Positions 60,038-64,000 of a stretch of 64,000 nt of DNA are shown here, in pieces (position 1 is the first letter of the stretch; the number at the start of each line of letters is the position of its first letter). Below the pieces are notes generated by a model, which saw only the letters and a list, made by a program, of their open reading frames with translations, did not search any database and was not told the DNA's origin. Where the stretch lies: contig JANPIN010000065.1 of assembly GCA_031425035.1 (NCBI GenBank), positions 24,053 through 88,052 on the forward strand, read 5' to 3'. The stretch comes from M3007 sp031425035 (lineage in GTDB: Bacteria > Bacteroidota > Bacteroidia > Chitinophagales > Saprospiraceae). Position numbers and translations under genes: made by a program.

Positions 60038-60976
60038 TCAGTGCATTCTGGCGCGTTTGGCCATCCAGGTTTGCAGAATCGGGATGAAGCCCTGGTTAAT
60101 ATCGGCTTCCACGAAATCAATTTTATACTGGAGGCAGCGCATGCGGAGCTGTTCCGTAAAGGCATGGACTTGTTTCACGTAATACTCCTTCACCTGGTTA
60201 GGTTGGAGGCGCACCTGCTCGCCGTTTTCCATGTCCACAAAGATGTAGGGCCGGTTTTCAAATTCAAAATCCAGTTCCTTTTTCTTGTCGTTGACGTGAA
60301 ACAGGATGACCTCGTGTTTGGCGTGGCGCAAATGCTGCAGCGCCGCAAACACCTCTTCCGCCTTGTCGGGCTGCTCCATGACGTCGGTGAAGATCACGAC
60401 CATCGAGCGCCGGTGAATGGAGTCCGCGACCTGGTGCAGACTCTTGGCCAGATCGGTCGAGCGGTTCAACTGGGGGTTTTCAATGCGCTCACTGAGCTGC
60501 GCGAGCAACTGGCGGTAGTGTACGGTGCTGGATTTAGCCCGCGTGCTGACCAGAATATCATTATCGAACAGCGTCAGGCCGTAGGAATCGCGCTGTTTGC
60601 GCAGGGCGTTCATCAGCACGGCGGCAGACTGGGCGGCGAAACAGAACTTATTGAGGTACTTGTATTTATCCGGCTGTTTCTCGTCCCAGGGGTAGTACAT
60701 GGTCGAAGAAGCGTCGACCACCAGGTGGCAGCGCAGGTTGGTTTCTTCCTCAAAACGTTTGACGAATAGCTTGTCCGTGCGGCCGTACACTTTCCAGTCG
60801 ATGTTGCGGGTACTTTCCCCGGCATTATAGAGGCGGTGTTCGGCGAATTCTACCGAAAAACCGTGAAAAGGACTGCGGTGCAAACCCACGATGAAACCTT
60901 CGACCACCTGGGAAGCCAGCAATTCCAGGTTGCTGCCAAGGGAACGTATATCCTGATTCTCTAAGATTGGCGACAT
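60038..60976 (-). CDS. DUF58 (VWA-like) domain protein
   Basis: 312 residues from the ATG at 60976. The DUF58 signature is HRSPFHGFSVEFAEHRLYNA, GESTRNIDWKVYGRTDKLFV, KRFEEETNLRCHLVVDASST; the DxSxS metal-binding motif is altered to VDASSTM. A VWA-type domain follows with DLAKSLHQVADSIHRRSMVV and IFTDVMEQPDKAEEVFAALQ. Often co-encoded with MoxR ATPases as chaperone or activation systems; no MoxR gene is in the window. A TATATTTA -7-like box lies 20 bases upstream. Confidence 0.9.
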   Translation of the reverse strand: MSPILENQDIRSLGSNLELLASQVVEGFIVGLHRSPFHGFSVEFAEHRLYNAGESTRNIDWKVYGRTDKLFVKRFEEETNLRCHLVVDASSTMYYPWDEKQPDKYKYLNKFCFAAQSAAVLMNALRKQRDSYGLTLFDNDILVSTRAKSSTVHYRQLLAQLSERIENPQLNRSTDLAKSLHQVADSIHRRSMVVIFTDVMEQPDKAEEVFAALQHLRHAKHEVILFHVNDKKKELDFEFENRPYIFVDMENGEQVRLQPNQVKEYYVKQVHAFTEQLRMRCLQYKIDFVEADINQGFIPILQTWMAKRARMH

Positions 60977-60995
60977 AGTAAATTTTAAAAGGGCG

Positions 60996-61003
60996 TAAAT
61001 ATA
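60996..61003 (-). promoter_or_regulatory. -7-like box of the DUF58 gene (TATATTTA)
   Basis: One mismatch to TAnnTTTG on the minus strand, 20 bases before the ATG at 60976. Confidence 0.4.
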
Positions 61004-61112
61004 CGGAATCTCTCTGCTCTGATGCAGCAGGCTTACAAACGGATAAACGGTTGACAAGTTTTGCAGCAACCGCCGGCGGACGATCAATGGCGTGGCACAG
61101 TAGTTTGTATAG

Positions 61113-61157
61113 TTGGATAGTTACTCCCGGTTACTGCCTACATTTGTATGCAAATGT
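61113..61157 (+). promoter_or_regulatory. Promoter and palindrome before the histidine kinase
   Basis: TTG at 61113-61115 and TACATTTG at 61139-61146 are 23 bases apart. ACATTTG-TATG-CAAATGT (61140-61157) is a perfect 7-bp palindrome that overlaps the -7 box and start site, so it may be an operator. Confidence 0.55.
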
Positions 61158-61224
61158 GGGTGTACGCGGCTTGTACATTTCCTTCCTCAACCAATTCTAT
61201 ACCTGTATCCAAGCGCATTGAGTT

Positions 61225-63600
61225 TTGCCACAAAACACAACATCCATACATAACGGACTCGAAAAACTGGCCCGGACGGTTTTGCAAAATACCGATATCG
61301 GTCTTTATTTGCTCGATCTGCAGGCCGATCAGCTGGAGTACTCCCCCGCCTTAGCCGGCATTTTATGCGGCAATCCGCACTTAAAACTAAACCGGGCCGA
61401 CTTTATAAAATACCTGCATCCGGATGATGAGCTGCTACGGCAAATAGCTTTTCAAGAGGCCATGCGCACCGGAAAAATGGAATATTACCCCCGGGTTATC
61501 TGGGAGGATGGTTCCGTACACCATATTCGCGTCAGCGGCCTGGTCCACTATGATCCATCCGGTCAGCCGATCGACATTTCCGGCGCCGTTATTCTCCTCG
61601 AGGATGATCCGGCCAACCGTTTGCAACAGACCATAGAAAATCGATTGCGTTCCATGGTGCAGCACGCGCCGGTCGCCATGCTGGTAATATGGGGCGAAGA
61701 AATGATTTTCGACGTCGTCAATGAAGCCATGCTGACCCTGCTGAATTTGGATGCCGTCATTATTGGAAAACCCCTGCGTGCCGGCCTGCCGGATACGGAG
61801 CAGTCGGGTATTTGGTTAGGGGTGCAGGCTGTATATCGTAGTGGAGAGCCATTTTATGCCCCGGAAATACCGCTCTATGCCGGAAAAAAAGAGCCGGGTT
61901 ACTATTCCTTTTCCTATACGCCGTTAAAAGAACTGGAAAAAACGGTGGGCGTACTGCTGGTCGCCGTGGACGTTACTGCCCAGGTGATGGCCCGGAAAAA
62001 ACTGGAAGACAGCGAACTTTTTGCGCACCGCATCCTGCTGAATTCGCCGGTCGCCAAAATTGTCTTTACCGGAGAGGAAATGATTTTGAGCGTGGTGAAT
62101 GAAAAAATGCTGGAATTGCTGGGTCGCGATAATTCTATTGTTGGCCGACCTTTTATGGAAGCCATGCCAGAATTGCTGGAAACGCCCATCATGGATCGCC
62201 TCCGCCGCGTACTACATACCGGGGAAGACTTTCATAGCGCGGAAGAAAAGTTTATACTACATCGTTTTGGACAGCCAACCGTCGGGTATTATAACTACAC
62301 CTGCAAAGCGCTGCGGAATACGGACGGAGAAATATACGGTATAATCAACACCGCCGTGGAGGTCACCGAACAGGTAATCGCCCGGCAGAAGGTCATGGAA
62401 GCGGAAGAAGCCCTGCGCGGCGCAATTGAACTGGCCGAACTGGGCACCTGGAGCATCGACCTGGAAACCGGCCTGCTGACTTATTCCGACCGGCTTCTCC
62501 GCTGGTTTGGGTTTGAAAATAACGGCCCGATTACCATCGAGCAGGCTTATAGCGGCATTGCGGAAAAAGATTGGCCGCTGGTCAAGGCCGCCATGACCCA
62601 GGCCATTACGCCGGGTACCGATGGCATTTACGACGTGGAATACAGGGTCTTTAATCGAAAAGCCGGTGTGGAACGTATTCTGCACGCCCAGGGAAAAGCG
62701 GTGGTGAACGATATGGGGGTCGCCTACAAAGTGAATGGTACAGCCCAGGACGTGACCGAACAACGCCAAACCCAACTGGCCCTGGAGCGACTGGTCCAGG
62801 AACGCACTGAAGAACTGGCCTCCAGCAATGAGGAGTTGCTGGTGACCAACGAAGAACTGGCCAAAGCAAACAACCACCTGCTGCATTCCAACGAGGAGCT
62901 GGCGCAGTACGCCTATGTCGCCAGCCACGACCTGCAGGAACCGCTGCGCAAAATCCGTATTTTCTCGGGGCTGCTCAGTGAGCAAAGCGATCTGTCGGAG
63001 GAAAATGCCCGGCTGGTGGAAAAAATTAACCAGTCCTCCGAACGCATGAGCATGCTGATCGAGGATTTGCTGGAATTTTCCCGCTTACTCAACTCCGATG
63101 AACTGGTGAAGCCGGTGGATCTGGGAGTCGTCTGCCAATCGGTCGTCCGTGATTTTGAGCTGGCGATCGCCGAAAAAGGCGCGGTCGTTCACGTGGGTCA
63201 CTTGCCCGTTATTCAGGCGGTCGCGCTGCAGATGAACCAGCTGTTTTATAATTTACTCAGTAATGCGCTGAAGTTCGTGCATCCGGACCGCTCGCCCTTC
63301 ATCCGCATTCATTCCCGATTCATCGACCGGGATGAAGTGCGGTCTCACATTCCCCATCCCGACCGGTTCAGCAACTATTACCACCTCACTTTTGCGGATA
63401 ACGGCATCGGTTTCGAGCAGAAGTACAACGAGCATATATTCGAGGTATTCAAGCGTTTGCACGGCCGGGAAACCTATCCGGGTACGGGCATCGGACTGGC
63501 GCTTTGCCGCCGCATTGCCGCGAATCAACGCGGACATTTATTTGCGACCTCGGTGCCGGGAGAAGGTACGGTTTTCCATATTATTTTGCCGGATATGTAG
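61225..63600 (+). CDS. PAS-domain sensor histidine kinase
   Basis: 791 residues from a TTG at 61225; a stop codon lies just upstream in frame and the next ATG would remove the first PAS domain. Four PAS-type sensor domains (roughly 15-130, 135-255, 265-385 and 390-510), the second and third very alike (AMLVIWGEEMIFDVVNEAML and AKIVFTGEEMILSVVNEKML). A coiled coil (ERLVQERTEELASSNEELLV) leads into HisKA with the phospho-His in VASHDLQEPLRKIRIFSG (near 568) and an ATPase domain with NLLSNALKFVHPD (N box) and GTGIGLALCRRIA (G box). No transmembrane segment or receiver; a cytoplasmic sensor without a partner regulator nearby. Confidence 0.92.
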   Translation: MPQNTTSIHNGLEKLARTVLQNTDIGLYLLDLQADQLEYSPALAGILCGNPHLKLNRADFIKYLHPDDELLRQIAFQEAMRTGKMEYYPRVIWEDGSVHHIRVSGLVHYDPSGQPIDISGAVILLEDDPANRLQQTIENRLRSMVQHAPVAMLVIWGEEMIFDVVNEAMLTLLNLDAVIIGKPLRAGLPDTEQSGIWLGVQAVYRSGEPFYAPEIPLYAGKKEPGYYSFSYTPLKELEKTVGVLLVAVDVTAQVMARKKLEDSELFAHRILLNSPVAKIVFTGEEMILSVVNEKMLELLGRDNSIVGRPFMEAMPELLETPIMDRLRRVLHTGEDFHSAEEKFILHRFGQPTVGYYNYTCKALRNTDGEIYGIINTAVEVTEQVIARQKVMEAEEALRGAIELAELGTWSIDLETGLLTYSDRLLRWFGFENNGPITIEQAYSGIAEKDWPLVKAAMTQAITPGTDGIYDVEYRVFNRKAGVERILHAQGKAVVNDMGVAYKVNGTAQDVTEQRQTQLALERLVQERTEELASSNEELLVTNEELAKANNHLLHSNEELAQYAYVASHDLQEPLRKIRIFSGLLSEQSDLSEENARLVEKINQSSERMSMLIEDLLEFSRLLNSDELVKPVDLGVVCQSVVRDFELAIAEKGAVVHVGHLPVIQAVALQMNQLFYNLLSNALKFVHPDRSPFIRIHSRFIDRDEVRSHIPHPDRFSNYYHLTFADNGIGFEQKYNEHIFEVFKRLHGRETYPGTGIGLALCRRIAANQRGHLFATSVPGEGTVFHIILPDM

Positions 63601-63707
63601 GAGGTGATGAACAGCCTTCTTTAAACCCCCACTTATTGGCGTAACGAGGCAACTCATTCCACCGCTGCTTGTTGACGAGGAATAACCTGATGTGGCACGC
63701 AGTACCT

Positions 63708-63740
63708 GATTTGACAACTTTTTTTTCAAGTTGTAAAAGC
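63708..63740. repeat. GATTTGACAACTT motif with hairpin
   Basis: GATTTGACAACTT at 63708-63720, repeated exactly at 63846-63858. ACAACTT and AAGTTGT (63714-63734) form a 7-bp stem. The part CTTTTTTTTCAAGTTGTAAA resembles the reverse complement of the presumed insertion-sequence end at 63849-63870. The 320-base gap 63601-63920 contains no other feature I recognise. Confidence 0.55.
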
Positions 63741-63845
63741 TAAAGGGACTTTATGCCTGGGTGGTCACGGCAGGTGGAGAAAGGGTAAAGAGTGGGAAAT
63801 GCGTGAAATTAGCAGACTAGATGTGGGTTGGCTTAGGTACATATA

Positions 63846-64000
63846 GATTTGACAACTTCAAAAAAAAGCTACGGTATATACTCATTTAGGCGTTTGTTGA
63901 TCTATTGCGATCTTTGTTTGATGTCAAAAACTAGAAGTATATTAGGGGACAAGCGCTTGGAGCGTCCTCACGGGAAATTGGTGGATGCCATGATTCAAAA
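63846..64000 (+). mobile_element. Left end of an insertion sequence (partial)
   Basis: A presumed terminal repeat GATTTGACAACTTCAAAAAA at 63846, followed by a CGATCTTTG box and a transposase start at 63921. The element continues past the right edge, so its length and right end are unknown; the left boundary is set by the repeated motif only. Confidence 0.55.
63921..64000 (+). CDS. Transposase, N-terminal part (IS4-like)
   Basis: Only 26 codons are visible: MSKTRSILGDKRLERPHGKL and VDAMIQ. The GDKRLERR..KLV pattern is the start of IS4/Tn5-type DDE transposases (LGDKRLN.R...L). The gene is cut by the window edge. Confidence 0.7.
   Translation, partial: MSKTRSILGDKRLERPHGKLVDAMIQ

Noticed and set aside
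1..64000. CRISPR arrays and tRNA or rRNA genes
   Set aside because: The direct repeats seen are short tracts without unique equal-length spacers; no cloverleaf or rRNA signature was found by eye.

Overview
The window (about 64 kb, moderate GC of roughly 50-55 % by eye) looks like chromosomal DNA of a Bacteroidota bacterium, most plausibly near the Saprospiria (Lewinella, Haliscomenobacter, Phaeodactylibacter type). The evidence is a CarboxypepD_reg-like outer-membrane beta-barrel receptor, a GLPGLI protein, a TapB-type protein, HYR/FG-GAP adhesin architecture with a type IX secretion C-terminal domain, many lipoproteins with Cys-Lys-Lys after the lipobox, a YpdA-type flavoprotein, and repeated TAnnTTTG-type -7 promoter boxes with few purine-rich ribosome sites. 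The genus call is inference. I found no rRNA, tRNA or CRISPR array.

Layout. 1-3.6 kb: an SCP2-like fragment, a glycerophosphodiesterase and two FAD oxidoreductases. 3.6-7.7 kb: a 42-bp tandem repeat, a small membrane-protein operon with a phosphodiester glycosidase, REP-like palindromes, OsmC and a DEAD-box helicase. 7.9-13.6 kb: TonB-type receptor, GLPGLI protein, a secreted unknown and a methyltransferase. 13.7-21.2 kb: enolase, then tocopherol-cyclase-like protein, BtaA and BtaB (betaine lipid synthesis), an alkaline-phosphatase-superfamily protein and a GH3-family protein. 21.4-26.3 kb: GNAT, an ECF sigma/anti-sigma/Spy-like operon, an antirepressor-like protein, a secreted endonuclease I and an HxlR regulator. 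26.4-30 kb: a DJ-1/PfpI-alpha/beta hydrolase fusion, DUF481 protein, Mpo1-like protein and an acidic protein. 30-34 kb: a 1322-residue HYR/FG-GAP/T9SS surface protein. 34.3-40.9 kb: iron permease-like protein, tiny membrane protein, PIF1-like helicase, a deleted Uma2 pseudogene, Tex and a DUF433 antitoxin fused to the remains of its toxin. 41-49.3 kb: TapB, a TlpA-like protein, a lipoprotein, a GNAT/PNPOx/DinB group divergent from a MocR regulator, and pyrR-pyrB. 49.5-55.3 kb: unknowns, an Fn3 protein, a Bacteroidota protein split in two overlapping reading frames, an MBOAT acyltransferase and a PIN toxin-antitoxin pair. 55.3-64 kb: HMG-CoA lyase, an S4 protein, a lipocalin-like protein, an outer-membrane barrel protein, a 108-bp MITE-like palindrome, PPK2, a DUF58 protein, a four-PAS histidine kinase and the left end of an insertion sequence.

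Most genes are housekeeping or envelope genes in short operons separated by clear hairpin terminators. The less expected content is in the intergenic DNA. Short tandem tracts at gene edges always read GGTT outward from the gene and AACC inward. A 77-bp element occurs twice in opposite orientation around the MocR-pyrRB block. There are also a 42-bp codon-phased tandem repeat, REP-like palindromes and a 108-bp MITE-like element. The biological units most worth follow-up are the putative betaine-lipid locus, the DJ-1/hydrolase fusion with its divergent HxlR gene, and the two decayed defence or toxin-type genes.
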